The position numbers and the translations under genes were made by a program. The notes under the pieces are model-generated. The model was given only the letters and a program-made list of their open reading frames with translations. It did no database searches and was not told where the DNA came from. Shown piece by piece: positions 51,621 through 59,882 of a DNA stretch of 64,000 nucleotides (the stretch's first letter is position 1; each line of letters opens with the position of its first letter). This DNA is from Mumia quercus (GTDB lineage: Bacteria; Actinomycetota; Actinomycetes; Propionibacteriales; Nocardioidaceae): positions 466,074-530,073 of the forward strand of contig NZ_JANZYO010000001.1 in NCBI RefSeq assembly GCF_025506335.1. The letters run 5' to 3'.

Positions 51621-53885
51621 ATGAGCATCGCGACCGACGCGCGGCTGGACACGAACGACGTCCGAGGCTGGGAAGGCTTCGTCGACGGGCCCTGGCGGGA
51701 CCGGATCGACGTCCGCGACTTCCTTCAGCGCAACTACACCCCGTACGAGGGAGACGCCGCCTTCCTGGCGGGCCCCACGGAGCGGACGACGCGGCTCTGG
51801 GAGCGGCTCACCGCCATGTTCCCAGAGGAGCGCGAGCGAGGTGTCTACGACGTCGACTGGCAGACGCCGGCCGGGATCACCGCCCACGCGCCCGGCTACA
51901 TCGACCGTGACGAGGAGGTCGTCGTCGGGCTCCAGACCGACGCCCCGCTCAAGCGCGCGATGATGCCCAACGGTGGGTGGCGGATGGTGGAGACGGCCCT
52001 CGACACGTACGGGTACCCGGTCGACCCGATGCTCAAGAAGGTCTTCACCGAGTACCGCAAGACCCACAACCAGGGCGTCTTCGACGCCTACCCGCCCGCG
52101 GTCCGCGCGGCCCGCTCGTCGCACATCATCACCGGGCTGCCCGACGCGTACGGCCGGGGTCGCATCATCGGCGACTACCGCCGCGTGGCCCTCTACGGCG
52201 TGGACGCCCTGATCGCCGCCAAGCGTCACGACCGCGCGGTGCTCGACATGGAGCGGGCCAGCGAGGACGTGATCCGCGCCCGCGAGGAGAACAGCGAGCA
52301 GATCCGCGCGCTCAATGAGCTGAAGGAGATGGCCGCCTCGTACGGCTTCGACATCTCGGGCCCGGCGACCGATGCGCGCGAGGCCGTCCAGTGGACGTAC
52401 TTCGCCTACCTCGGCGCGGTGAAGGAGCAGAACGGCGCCGCGATGTCCCTCGGACGGACGGCGACGTTCCTCGACGTCTACCTCGAGCGCGACCTCGCCC
52501 GCGGCGACCTCACCGAGTCGCAGGCCCAGGAGCTCATCGACGACTTCGTCATCAAGCTGCGCATCGTCCGGTTCCTGCGGACCCCGGAGTACGACGCGCT
52601 CTTCAGCGGCGACCCGACCTGGGTCACCGAGTCGCTGGCCGGGATGGGAGACGACGGGCGGACCCTCGTCACGAAGACGACGTTCCGCTACCTGCAGACC
52701 CTCTACAACCTCGGACCCGCACCCGAGCCCAACCTCACGGTCCTGTGGAGCGACCGGCTCCCTGAGGGGTTCAAGCGCTTCGCCGCGAAGGTCTCGATCG
52801 ACACCTCCGCGATCCAGTACGAGTCCGACCGCCAGATCCGCGAGCACTGGGGCGACGACGCCGCCATCGCGTGCTGCGTCTCGCCGATGCGCGTCGGCAA
52901 GCAGATGCAGTTCTTCGGGGCGCGGGTCAACCTCGCCAAGACGCTGCTGTACGCGATCAACGGCGGCCGTGACGAGATCACCGGCAAGCAGGTCGGCCCC
53001 GCGACGCCGCCGGTCGGCGAGGGCCCGCTGGACTTCGACGACGTGATGCGGCGCTTCGACGCCGAGATGGACTGGCTCGCCGCGACGTACGTGGAGGCGC
53101 TCAACGTCATCCACTACATGCACGACAAGTACGCCTACGAGCGGCTCGAGATGGCGCTGCACGACTCCGACGTGCTGCGGACGATGGCCTGCGGCATCGC
53201 CGGGCTCTCCGTCGCCGCGGACTCGCTCTCGGCGATCAGGTACGCGACCGTGGTGCCGGTCTTCGACGAGCGGGGCCTCGTCGTGGACTACGAGATCAGC
53301 GGCGACTTCCCGACGTTCGGCAACGACGACGACCGCGTCGACGCGCTCGCGCGCGACCTCGTCGAGCGGTTCATGGAGAAGGTGCGCGCGTACCCGACCT
53401 ACCGCGACGCGCTGCACACCCAGTCCGTCCTGACGATCACGTCGAACGTGGTCTACGGCAAGGCCACCGGCAACACGCCTGACGGCCGCCGGCAGGGCGA
53501 GCCGTTCGCGCCGGGCGCCAACCCGATGAACGGCCGCGACACGCACGGCATGCTGGCCAGCGCGCTGTCGGTCGCCAAGCTCCCGTACGACGACGCGCAG
53601 GACGGCATCTCGCTGACGAACACCGTGGTCCCGTCCGGCCTCGGCCGTACGGAGGACGAGCAGGTCACGAACCTCGTCGGCCTGCTGGACGCCTACACCG
53701 GCGCCGACGGCTACCACATGAACGTCAACGTGCTGAACCGCGAGACGCTCGAGGACGCTATGGAGCACCCCGAGAAGTACCCGCAGCTCACCGTCCGGGT
53801 CTCCGGCTACGCGGTGAACTTCGTCCGCCTGACCCGTGAGCAGCAGCTCGACGTCCTCTCGCGGACCTTCCACGGAGCGGTCTGA
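51621..53885 (+). CDS. pflB: Formate C-acetyltransferase (pyruvate formate-lyase)
   Basis: The 754-residue glycyl-radical enzyme splits pyruvate and CoA to acetyl-CoA and formate without oxygen. The catalytic cysteine pair is Cys418-Cys419 in AIACCVSPM, at the same numbers as in E. coli, and the radical glycine is Gly729 in [25 protein letters not shown] and NEL-type motifs also fit. AGGGGAAGGAA precedes ATG 51621. Its stop shares one base with pflA. The enzyme is destroyed by oxygen once activated. Confidence 0.97.
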   Translation: MSIATDARLDTNDVRGWEGFVDGPWRDRIDVRDFLQRNYTPYEGDAAFLAGPTERTTRLWERLTAMFPEERERGVYDVDWQTPAGITAHAPGYIDRDEEVVVGLQTDAPLKRAMMPNGGWRMVETALDTYGYPVDPMLKKVFTEYRKTHNQGVFDAYPPAVRAARSSHIITGLPDAYGRGRIIGDYRRVALYGVDALIAAKRHDRAVLDMERASEDVIRAREENSEQIRALNELKEMAASYGFDISGPATDAREAVQWTYFAYLGAVKEQNGAAMSLGRTATFLDVYLERDLARGDLTESQAQELIDDFVIKLRIVRFLRTPEYDALFSGDPTWVTESLAGMGDDGRTLVTKTTFRYLQTLYNLGPAPEPNLTVLWSDRLPEGFKRFAAKVSIDTSAIQYESDRQIREHWGDDAAIACCVSPMRVGKQMQFFGARVNLAKTLLYAINGGRDEITGKQVGPATPPVGEGPLDFDDVMRRFDAEMDWLAATYVEALNVIHYMHDKYAYERLEMALHDSDVLRTMACGIAGLSVAADSLSAIRYATVVPVFDERGLVVDYEISGDFPTFGNDDDRVDALARDLVERFMEKVRAYPTYRDALHTQSVLTITSNVVYGKATGNTPDGRRQGEPFAPGANPMNGRDTHGMLASALSVAKLPYDDAQDGISLTNTVVPSGLGRTEDEQVTNLVGLLDAYTGADGYHMNVNVLNRETLEDAMEHPEKYPQLTVRVSGYAVNFVRLTREQQLDVLSRTFHGAV

Positions 53886-54694
53886 TGACGGCCACGCTTC
53901 TCGCCGACGTCCCCACGGTCGAGCTCGACCGCGAGGACCGGCTTGCGGCGATGCGTTCCGGCGAGGTCGGGGCGGTGCACTCGTGGGAGCTCGTGACGGC
54001 CGTCGACGGGCCGGGGACGCGGATGACGACGTTCCTCACCGGCTGCCCGCTGCGCTGCCTCTACTGCCAGAACCCCGACACCTGGCGGATGCGCGACGGG
54101 ACGGAGGTGCGTGCCGACGACCTCGTCGCGAGGATCGCGCGCTACCGGTCGGTGTTCGCCGCCACCGGCGGCGGGATCACGCTGTCGGGCGGTGAGCCGC
54201 TGATGCAGCCCCGCTTCGTCGCGCACGTGCTCCGAGGGGCGAAGGAGCTCGGCGTCCACACGGCGCTCGACACCTCCGGGTTCCTCGGGGCCGCGGCGAC
54301 CGACGAGATGCTCGACGACGTCGACCTGGTCCTGCTCGACGTGAAGTCCGGCGACGAGGAGACGTACCGGCAGGTGACCGGGCGTGCGCTCCAGCCCACG
54401 ATCGACTTCGGCGACCGGCTCGCTGCGCGCGGGACGGAGGTCTGGGTCCGGTTCGTCCTCGTCCCCGGCCTCACCGACGCCGAGGAGAACGTCGAGAACG
54501 TCGCCAGGATCGTCGAGCGGTGGCCGAACGTCACGCGCGTCGAGATCCTCCCGTTCCACCAGATGGGAAGGGAGAAGTGGGAGCGGCTTGACGCGTCGTA
54601 CGCGCTGTCCGACGTGAACCCGCCGTCGCCCGAGCTGGTCGGCCGCGTACGGCGCCAGCTCGAGGCGCACGGCCTCCCGACGTACGTGGGCTGA
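53885..54694 (+). CDS. pflA: Pyruvate formate-lyase activating enzyme
   Basis: The 269-residue radical-SAM enzyme generates the glycyl radical on PflB. The cluster motif is LTGCPLRCLYCQNPDTW (CxxxCxxC), followed by GGGITLSGGEPLMQPRF, DLVLLDVKSGDEETY and EILPFHQMGREKWE. No extra ferredoxin-like cluster insert is present, as in genuine PFL activases. Overlap with pflB ensures matched synthesis. It converges with the secreted repeat protein gene, with two bases between. Confidence 0.96.
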   Translation: MTATLLADVPTVELDREDRLAAMRSGEVGAVHSWELVTAVDGPGTRMTTFLTGCPLRCLYCQNPDTWRMRDGTEVRADDLVARIARYRSVFAATGGGITLSGGEPLMQPRFVAHVLRGAKELGVHTALDTSGFLGAAATDEMLDDVDLVLLDVKSGDEETYRQVTGRALQPTIDFGDRLAARGTEVWVRFVLVPGLTDAEENVENVARIVERWPNVTRVEILPFHQMGREKWERLDASYALSDVNPPSPELVGRVRRQLEAHGLPTYVG

Positions 54695-54696
54695 GC

Positions 54697-55155
54697 TCAG
54701 TCGTCGTGCTCGACGCCCTGGATCAGGAGGTCACGACCGGGGCCGCCACGCAGCACGTCCCTGCCCGGGCCGCCCACGAGGATGTCGTTGCCGGGGCCGC
54801 CCCACAGCCGGTCGTTGCCACGGTTGCCTTCGATGTCGTCGTTGCCGGCTCCGCCGCGGATCCGGTCGTTGCCGGCCCCGCCTTCGATGTCGTCCGCGCC
54901 GGCGCCGCCGCAGATCACGTCGTTGCCACCGAGCCCGCTGATCTCGTCATTGCCGCCGAGCCCGGCGATGACGTCGCGTCCGTTGGTGCCGCGCAGGTCG
55001 TCGTCGCCCTGCGTGCCGACGATCGTCGCGCGCAGCCCGGCGCACCTCGTGGCCTGGGCAGCGTCAGCGGCCCCTGTCGAGAGGGCGAGGCCGGAGATCC
55101 CGAGAAGCGTCGCGGCGCCCGTGGCGAGGGCGCGGCGTGCAGTGGTCGAAGTCAT
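54697..55155 (-). CDS. Secreted RTX/haemolysin-type calcium-binding repeat protein
   Basis: The 152-residue protein has a signal peptide (about 1-33, with Arg pair ARRALATG and cleavage near GAADAAQA) and about ten Gly/Asp nonapeptide repeats (GGNDEISGL, GGAGNDRIR, GGPGNDILV type) that bind calcium in a beta-roll. Two cysteines (TRCAGL, VICGG) may form a disulfide. There is no enzyme or RTX type I secretion domain. AAGGAG precedes ATG 55155. Its role outside the cell is unknown. Confidence 0.88.
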   Translation of the reverse strand: MTSTTARRALATGAATLLGISGLALSTGAADAAQATRCAGLRATIVGTQGDDDLRGTNGRDVIAGLGGNDEISGLGGNDVICGGAGADDIEGGAGNDRIRGGAGNDDIEGNRGNDRLWGGPGNDILVGGPGRDVLRGGPGRDLLIQGVEHDD

Positions 55156-55226
55156 GGAATTCTCCTTCGTAGGAATCTTCAGGCTGACACCACCCGGTAA
55201 CCACCGCTCCGCGCGGCATGCACGCG

Positions 55227-55814
55227 TCAGTGCGGCCAGGACGGTGAACGACCTGCCAGCGCCACGACGCGGTCGAGCAGCGGCGCGTCCTGGGGCACCG
55301 GGAGCGGCGGGCCGAACAGTCCCTCCCGCTCAGCCGCCTGGTCCGGGCTCGCGGACGCGGCGACGAAGTCGTGGACCAGGTCGAGCGCCTCCGGGTCGAC
55401 GTCGTACGGCTGGCCGGTCGCGCGCGCGAGGTCCCAGCCGTGCAGCACCACCTCGTCGAGAGCCACCAGCCCGGCGACGTCGGCCGGCATGGTGATCCCC
55501 CCGGCGGTGGTCTCGCCCTCCCACGCGGTAGGCGCGCGCCACGCCTCGGCCAGCGCGTCCAGCCGCTCCGGGATGCGCTCGCGCCACCCTGACGCGAGCG
55601 CGCCGCCGGCGGGGTCGGGAGGCGCCTGCAGCATGGGGTCGTCGGACTTGCGCGCCGCGAGCGTGAATGCCAGCGCCAGACCGTCGAGGTGGTGCAGGAG
55701 GGTGGCGACGTCGTAGTGGCAGGGGGTGGGCCGGGTCAGGTCCTGGTCGCCGACGCCGTCGAGAAGCGCAGCGAGGCGGCGCGTCGCCGGGCCGAGGTCG
55801 GGAAGAGCGGGCAT
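55227..55814 (-). CDS. DinB/mycothiol-dependent isomerase-like protein (TIGR03086 type)
   Basis: The 195-residue helical protein has a DinB-like metal pattern: TPCHYDVATLLHHLDGLALA, and LVALDEVVLHGWDLARATGQ with a His expected to complete the site. This subgroup in actinobacteria includes mycothiol-linked transferases and maleylpyruvate isomerases. ATG 55814 gives the standard beginning; a longer frame to 55850 is unlikely. The reaction is unknown. Confidence 0.82.
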   Translation of the reverse strand: MPALPDLGPATRRLAALLDGVGDQDLTRPTPCHYDVATLLHHLDGLALAFTLAARKSDDPMLQAPPDPAGGALASGWRERIPERLDALAEAWRAPTAWEGETTAGGITMPADVAGLVALDEVVLHGWDLARATGQPYDVDPEALDLVHDFVAASASPDQAAEREGLFGPPLPVPQDAPLLDRVVALAGRSPSWPH

Positions 55815-55895
55815 GGCTGTGCCTCTCGTCGTCCGAATCTGGTGCAGCACAGACTCCGGACGGCCGAGGAACTCATCGGCACCCCGAGCGCCGGC

Positions 55896-57524
55896 TCAGA
55901 CGTCGGCCGCGTCGACGATCCGGTAGGCGTAGCCCTGCTCGGCGAGGAAGCGCTGCCGGTGCTGGGCGAACTCCGCGTCGACGGTGTCGCGTGCGACCAC
56001 CGCGTAGAACCGTGCCGTCCGCCCGTCACCCTTGGGACGCAGCAGCCGCCCGAGCCGTTGCGCCTCCTCCTGGCGCGAGCCGAACGAGCCCGACACCTGG
56101 ATCGCCACCGACGCCTCCGGGAGATCGACGGAGAAGTTCGCGACCTTCGACACGACGAGCAGGTCGATCTCACCGGCGCGGAACGCCGCGAACAGTGACT
56201 CGCGCTCCTTCACCGACGTCTCACCCTTGATGACCGGGGCGCCGAGGCGCTCGGCGAGCTCGTCGAGCTGGTCGATGTACTGACCGATCACCAGGGTCGG
56301 CTCTCCGCGGTGCTCCTCGACGAGGCGCTGGACGACCTCCGTCTTGCGCTCGGTCGAGGCGGCGAGGCGGTAGCGCACGTCGGCCTCCGCCGTCGCGTAG
56401 ACGATCCGCTCCGAGTCGTTGAGCGTCACCCGGACCTCGACGCAGTCGGCGGGCGCGATGTATCCCTGGGCCTCGATGTCCTTCCACGGTGCGTCGTAGC
56501 GCTTGGGCCCGATGAGGCTGAACACGTCCCCCTCGTGCCCGTCCTCGCGGACGAGCGTCGCGGTGAGGCCGATCCGGCGCCGCGCCTGGAGGTCGGCCGT
56601 CATGCGGAAGATAGGGGCGGGCAGCAGGTGCACCTCGTCGTACACGATGAGCCCCCAGTCGCGTGCGTCGAACAGCTCGAGGTGGGGGTAGATGCCCTTC
56701 CGGCGCGTCGTCATCACCTGGTACGTCGCGATGGTGACGGGTCGGATCTCCTTCTTGGCGCCGCTGTACTCGCCGATCTCGTCCTCGGTGAGGGTCGTGC
56801 GCCGGAGCAGCTCTTCCTTCCACTGGCGGGCGGAGACGGTGTTGGTCACCAGGATCAGCGTCGTGGACCGGGCCTGGGCCATCGCGCCGGCACCGACGAT
56901 GGTCTTGCCGGCGCCGCAGGGCAGGACGACGACGCCGGAGCCGCCGTGCCAGAACGACTCGACCGCCTCGGCCTGGTACGGGCGCATGTGCCAGTCGCCG
57001 TCGGACAGGGCGATCGGGTGCGCCTCGCCGTCGACATACCCGGCGAGGTCCTCGGCGGGCCAGCCGACCTTGAGCAGCGCCTGCTTGAGCGCGCCGCGCT
57101 CGGAGGGGTGCACGGCGATCGTGTCGTCGTCGATCCGCTCGCCGAGCATCGGGGCGATGCGCTTGGAACGGATCACCTCCTCGAGGACCGGGCGGTCGGT
57201 GGTCACGAGCACGAGGCCGTGGACGGGGGCGTTCTCGAGGCGCAGACGGCCGTAGCGCGACATCGTCTCGGCGACGTCGACCAGGAGCGCGTGCGGGACC
57301 GGGTAGCGCGAGTAGTCCATCAGCGCGTCGACCACCTGCTCGGCGTCGTGGCCCGCGGCGCGGGCGTTCCACAGGCCGAGCGGCGTGATGCGGTAGGTGT
57401 GGATGTGCTCAGGGGACCGCTCGAGCTCCGCGAACGGCGCGATCGCGCGACGGCAGGCCGCGGCCTGGTCGTGGTCGACCTCGAGCAGCAGGGTCTTGTC
57501 GGACTGGACGATCAGGCAGGACAC
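55896..57524 (-). CDS. XPB-type DNA repair helicase
   Basis: The 542-residue superfamily 2 helicase resembles bacterial XPB (Rv0861c type). It has an N-terminal damage-recognition-like domain, Walker A VVVLPCGAGKTIVGAGAMA, DEVH box LIVYDEVHLLPA, the RED motif LVREDGHEGD and motif VI GSRQEEAQRLGRLLRP. It unwinds DNA 3' to 5' and probably works in nucleotide-excision repair. GGAGGAAT precedes GTG 57524. The helicase-associated partner gene lies 2.3 kb upstream on the same strand. Confidence 0.93.
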   Translation of the reverse strand: MSCLIVQSDKTLLLEVDHDQAAACRRAIAPFAELERSPEHIHTYRITPLGLWNARAAGHDAEQVVDALMDYSRYPVPHALLVDVAETMSRYGRLRLENAPVHGLVLVTTDRPVLEEVIRSKRIAPMLGERIDDDTIAVHPSERGALKQALLKVGWPAEDLAGYVDGEAHPIALSDGDWHMRPYQAEAVESFWHGGSGVVVLPCGAGKTIVGAGAMAQARSTTLILVTNTVSARQWKEELLRRTTLTEDEIGEYSGAKKEIRPVTIATYQVMTTRRKGIYPHLELFDARDWGLIVYDEVHLLPAPIFRMTADLQARRRIGLTATLVREDGHEGDVFSLIGPKRYDAPWKDIEAQGYIAPADCVEVRVTLNDSERIVYATAEADVRYRLAASTERKTEVVQRLVEEHRGEPTLVIGQYIDQLDELAERLGAPVIKGETSVKERESLFAAFRAGEIDLLVVSKVANFSVDLPEASVAIQVSGSFGSRQEEAQRLGRLLRPKGDGRTARFYAVVARDTVDAEFAQHRQRFLAEQGYAYRIVDAADV

Positions 57525-57623
57525 GCATTCCTCCGGAGATGACGTCGTCTCATGACAGCACCAACGCCTGTCGCAGCAGGGCTATGCCCCGTGCGACGGT
57601 CGCAGCAAGGCCTTCGTTGTTCG

Positions 57624-57629
57624 TAGGGT
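57624..57629 (+). promoter_or_regulatory. -10 box TAGGGT of the DinB gene
   Basis: TAGGGT-N6-ATG (57636), leaderless. Confidence 0.4.
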
Positions 57630-57635
57630 GCGGCA

Positions 57636-58199
57636 ATGACACGAAGCGAACGGCTCGCGGAGCAGTCGGACTGGTACTGGCGCAACAACCTACGGCCACG
57701 GCTGGAGGGGCTTTCCGACGAGGAGTACTTCTGGGAGCCGGTACGCGACTGCTGGAGCATCCGCCCATGGGGCACCTCTGTCGCGCCGAGGTCGGAGGGT
57801 GCGGGGGAGTGGACGATGGACTCCGCGTCCCCTGGCCCTGAGCCGGCCCCGGTGACCACGATTGCTTGGCGGCTGGCACACCTCATCGTCTCCTGCCTGG
57901 GTTATCGGGTCGGATGGTACTTCGGTGGCCAGGATGTCGACTCCGAGACGTTCGCCTACGCGGGGACCGCCGACGAGGCGCTGAGACAGCTCGATGAGAT
58001 GTACGGGAGGTGGAACGCGGGGGTCCGCGAGCTCTCGGACGCCGACCTGGCGAATCCGCCCGCGGCGGGTCCCGAGCGACTTCCCATGGAGAACAGGGTC
58101 CTGCACGTGAACAGGGAGCTGATCCATCACGGCGCCGAGGTCTCGCTGCTGCGTGACCTGTACCGCTGGCGGGACGGAGCCGTGCCGGGCCGCACCTGA
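57636..58199 (+). CDS. DinB-family protein
   Basis: The 187-residue four-helix protein has the DinB pattern: LSDEEYFWEPVRDCWSIRPW, TTIAWRLAHLIVSCLGYRVG with the first His, and NRELIHHGAEVSLLRDLYRW with the paired His. Metal-dependent thiol transferase function is possible. Codon use is less biased than in most genes here (for example TTC/ATT mixture), which may reflect recent arrival. It lies between two divergent or convergent helicase and CGNR genes. Confidence 0.87.
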   Translation: MTRSERLAEQSDWYWRNNLRPRLEGLSDEEYFWEPVRDCWSIRPWGTSVAPRSEGAGEWTMDSASPGPEPAPVTTIAWRLAHLIVSCLGYRVGWYFGGQDVDSETFAYAGTADEALRQLDEMYGRWNAGVRELSDADLANPPAAGPERLPMENRVLHVNRELIHHGAEVSLLRDLYRWRDGAVPGRT

Positions 58200-58264
58200 T
58201 TCACCGACGACCGATCGAGCACCGGAGTGCCTGCGCGGGCTCCGACCGGGGGCTCGAGGTGGCG

Positions 58265-58858
58265 TCATGCGGGTCCTCCGAGCGGGGTGAGAAGGTCGGC
58301 GGTGCCTGAGGCGGCCCCGGCCCGCTTCCGCGCACGGTACGCCGCGACGTTGGCGCGCGACGCGCAGCGCTCGGAGCAGTAGCGGCGGGAGCGGTTGGGC
58401 GAGGTGTCGACGTAGGCGTTGACGCAGCCGTGCGCCGCGCAGACCCCGAGCCTGCCCGGGTCGAGGTCGCAGACGAGCATCGCGAGACCCATGAGCGACT
58501 CCGCGACGAGGAGGTCGGCGACCGAGGCGGCGCGGTCGGCGACGTGCAGACGCCACCCGCTGGGGCTGGTGCCGGAGTCGGTCGCGGCGGCGGTCGTGGG
58601 GACGACCAGCGGGGTGATGCGGTGGGCGGCGAACAACGCGTTGAGCGTCGCGACGACCTCGTCCGAGCGTCCTGCGCTGCCGTGCTCGAACATCGGACGC
58701 AGGCGCCGCTGGAAGCGCTGGAGCGTACGGACGTCACGCTCGGTGACCTGCGCGACGAGCCACGTACGGTCGGCGAGGTGGTCGCGGACATCCTCGACGC
58801 TGCCCAGCGGGGCGTTGACGAGCCGCGCCGCGCGCTCGGCGTAGCCCACGAAGTCCAT
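58265..58858 (-). CDS. CGNR zinc-finger regulator 1
   Basis: The 197-residue protein has an ABATE-type stress-sensing N-terminus (LVNAPLGSVEDVRDHLADRT) and a C-terminal CGNR-type zinc finger in which Cys residues lie in GVCAAHGCVNAYVD and SRRYCSERCASRANVAAYRA. It is probably a DNA-binding regulator. TAAGAT (58865-58870) is six bases before ATG 58858. Palindromes at 58918-58971 lie upstream and may be its sites. A second CGNR gene is at 62274. Confidence 0.87.
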   Translation of the reverse strand: MDFVGYAERAARLVNAPLGSVEDVRDHLADRTWLVAQVTERDVRTLQRFQRRLRPMFEHGSAGRSDEVVATLNALFAAHRITPLVVPTTAAATDSGTSPSGWRLHVADRAASVADLLVAESLMGLAMLVCDLDPGRLGVCAAHGCVNAYVDTSPNRSRRYCSERCASRANVAAYRARKRAGAASGTADLLTPLGGPA

Positions 58859-58864
58859 CCGACG

Positions 58865-58870
58865 ATCTTA
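58865..58870 (-). promoter_or_regulatory. -10 box TAAGAT of CGNR regulator 1
   Basis: TAAGAT-N6-ATG (58858), leaderless. Confidence 0.4.
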
Positions 58871-58917
58871 GTCGGCGAGGCTGCGCCACGTAAGCGCTGC
58901 AGATCACTTTGGGCCTG

Positions 58918-58942
58918 ACTTACCGCTCGGTAGGATGTAAGT
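58918..58942. promoter_or_regulatory. Nested inverted repeats (TACCG-CT-CGGTA)
   Basis: TACCG-CT-CGGTA (58921-58932) lies within a larger pair ACTTAC (58918-58923) and GTAAGT (58937-58942). The form resembles TetR-family operators of actinobacteria. It is 60 bp upstream of the CGNR gene. No TetR gene is in the window. Confidence 0.5.
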
Positions 58943-58950
58943 AGCAGGAA

Positions 58951-58971
58951 GGTCGGTAGGCGTTACCGACC
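58951..58971. promoter_or_regulatory. 8-bp perfect inverted repeat GGTCGGTA/TACCGACC
   Basis: GGTCGGTA-GGCGT-TACCGACC shares the TACCG/CGGTA arm with the repeat 20 bp away, so both may bind one factor. As RNA it would also make a terminator hairpin for the thioesterase transcript. Confidence 0.5.
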
Positions 58972-58994
58972 CGTGATCGCCCTCGCCGCAGTTA

Positions 58995-59013
58995 CCCCCG
59001 GCCGCGGCGGGGG
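58995..59013 (-). terminator. GC hairpin after the thioesterase gene
   Basis: CCCCCG and CGGGGG enclose 7 nt, 21 nt past the thioesterase stop on the minus strand. A plausible terminator stem without a U-run. Confidence 0.4.
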
Positions 59014-59033
59014 CGATGTCCGTCCTGGCGGCC

Positions 59034-59882
59034 TCAGCCGCGCGGCGCCACCAGCAGCGGCTGGGAGACGTAGCCGCACAGTCCCTCGGTGTCGGAGACC
59101 ACCGCATGCGCGACCCCGGTCCCGCGCGACTCGATGTCGGTGACCGCGTCGAGGTGCATCCACTCCGACGACGGCACCCGCTGGAGCGTCACGCCCATCG
59201 CCGGAGGGACGAAGAGCCAGTCCCTCCCCGCCAGCCGCGAGCTGACCCCGTTCGTGGAGTCGGCGAGCGTGAGGAGGCGCTGGAGTCCGGTCGTCTCCTC
59301 GCCTGCCACCAGCGGGATCCGCGTGCGTCCCCACACCCGTGTGCGGCCGTCGTCCCCCTCGGACGCCGGGGCGCCGAACCCGCCTTGGGTGAAGCGCCAC
59401 TCGACGGCTCGCCCGTACCCCCACTCGTCACGGACGCCGGGCATCGTGACCTGCGGCTGGGGTTTCGGCAGGGCCGAGGGCGCGGGCGCGCTGTGCGTGC
59501 GCGGCGCGCGGTCCTCCTCGTACGAGACGAGCCACGCGCGCGCCGTCACGACGGCACGGCCTTCGGCGAGCATCACCGCCTGGACCTGGCGTACCCGCCT
59601 CCCGGGGCGCAGGACCGTCACCTCGATCGCGCAGACGCCCTGGGGGATGGGGCCGAGGAAGTCGACGTCGATCTTGCCGACGGCCATCGGCTCGTCGCCC
59701 ACGCCTGCCTCGATGCACCGCCCGAGGAGCGCCGAAGGCGGGCCGCCGTGCTGGGCCTGGGGGTGCCAGGGGCTCTCGGTGGCTGGGGTCGAGGCGAATG
59801 TCGTCTCGTCGACCTGCTCGTAGAAGCTGGCGGCGGGGAGCTCGGGCAGCTCGACCGCGGCCGACGCGCGAGAAGTGGTCAC
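59034..59882 (-). CDS. TesB-like acyl-CoA thioesterase
   Basis: The 282-residue protein has two hot-dog domains: PWHPQAQHGGPPSALLGRCI and VGKIDVDFLGPIPQG in the first, and MHLDAVTDIESRGTGVAHAV with YVSQPLLVAPRG in the second. It likely hydrolyses acyl-CoA to free acid and CoA. GTG 59882 overlaps the stop of the helicase-associated gene as GTGA, so the two are translated together, although their functions look unrelated. Confidence 0.87.
   Translation of the reverse strand: MTTSRASAAVELPELPAASFYEQVDETTFASTPATESPWHPQAQHGGPPSALLGRCIEAGVGDEPMAVGKIDVDFLGPIPQGVCAIEVTVLRPGRRVRQVQAVMLAEGRAVVTARAWLVSYEEDRAPRTHSAPAPSALPKPQPQVTMPGVRDEWGYGRAVEWRFTQGGFGAPASEGDDGRTRVWGRTRIPLVAGEETTGLQRLLTLADSTNGVSSRLAGRDWLFVPPAMGVTLQRVPSSEWMHLDAVTDIESRGTGVAHAVVSDTEGLCGYVSQPLLVAPRG

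Noticed and set aside
51318-53873. 851-residue minus-strand frame opposite pflB
   Set aside because: Shadow of pflB; its last part also runs into the HD gene in the wrong frame.
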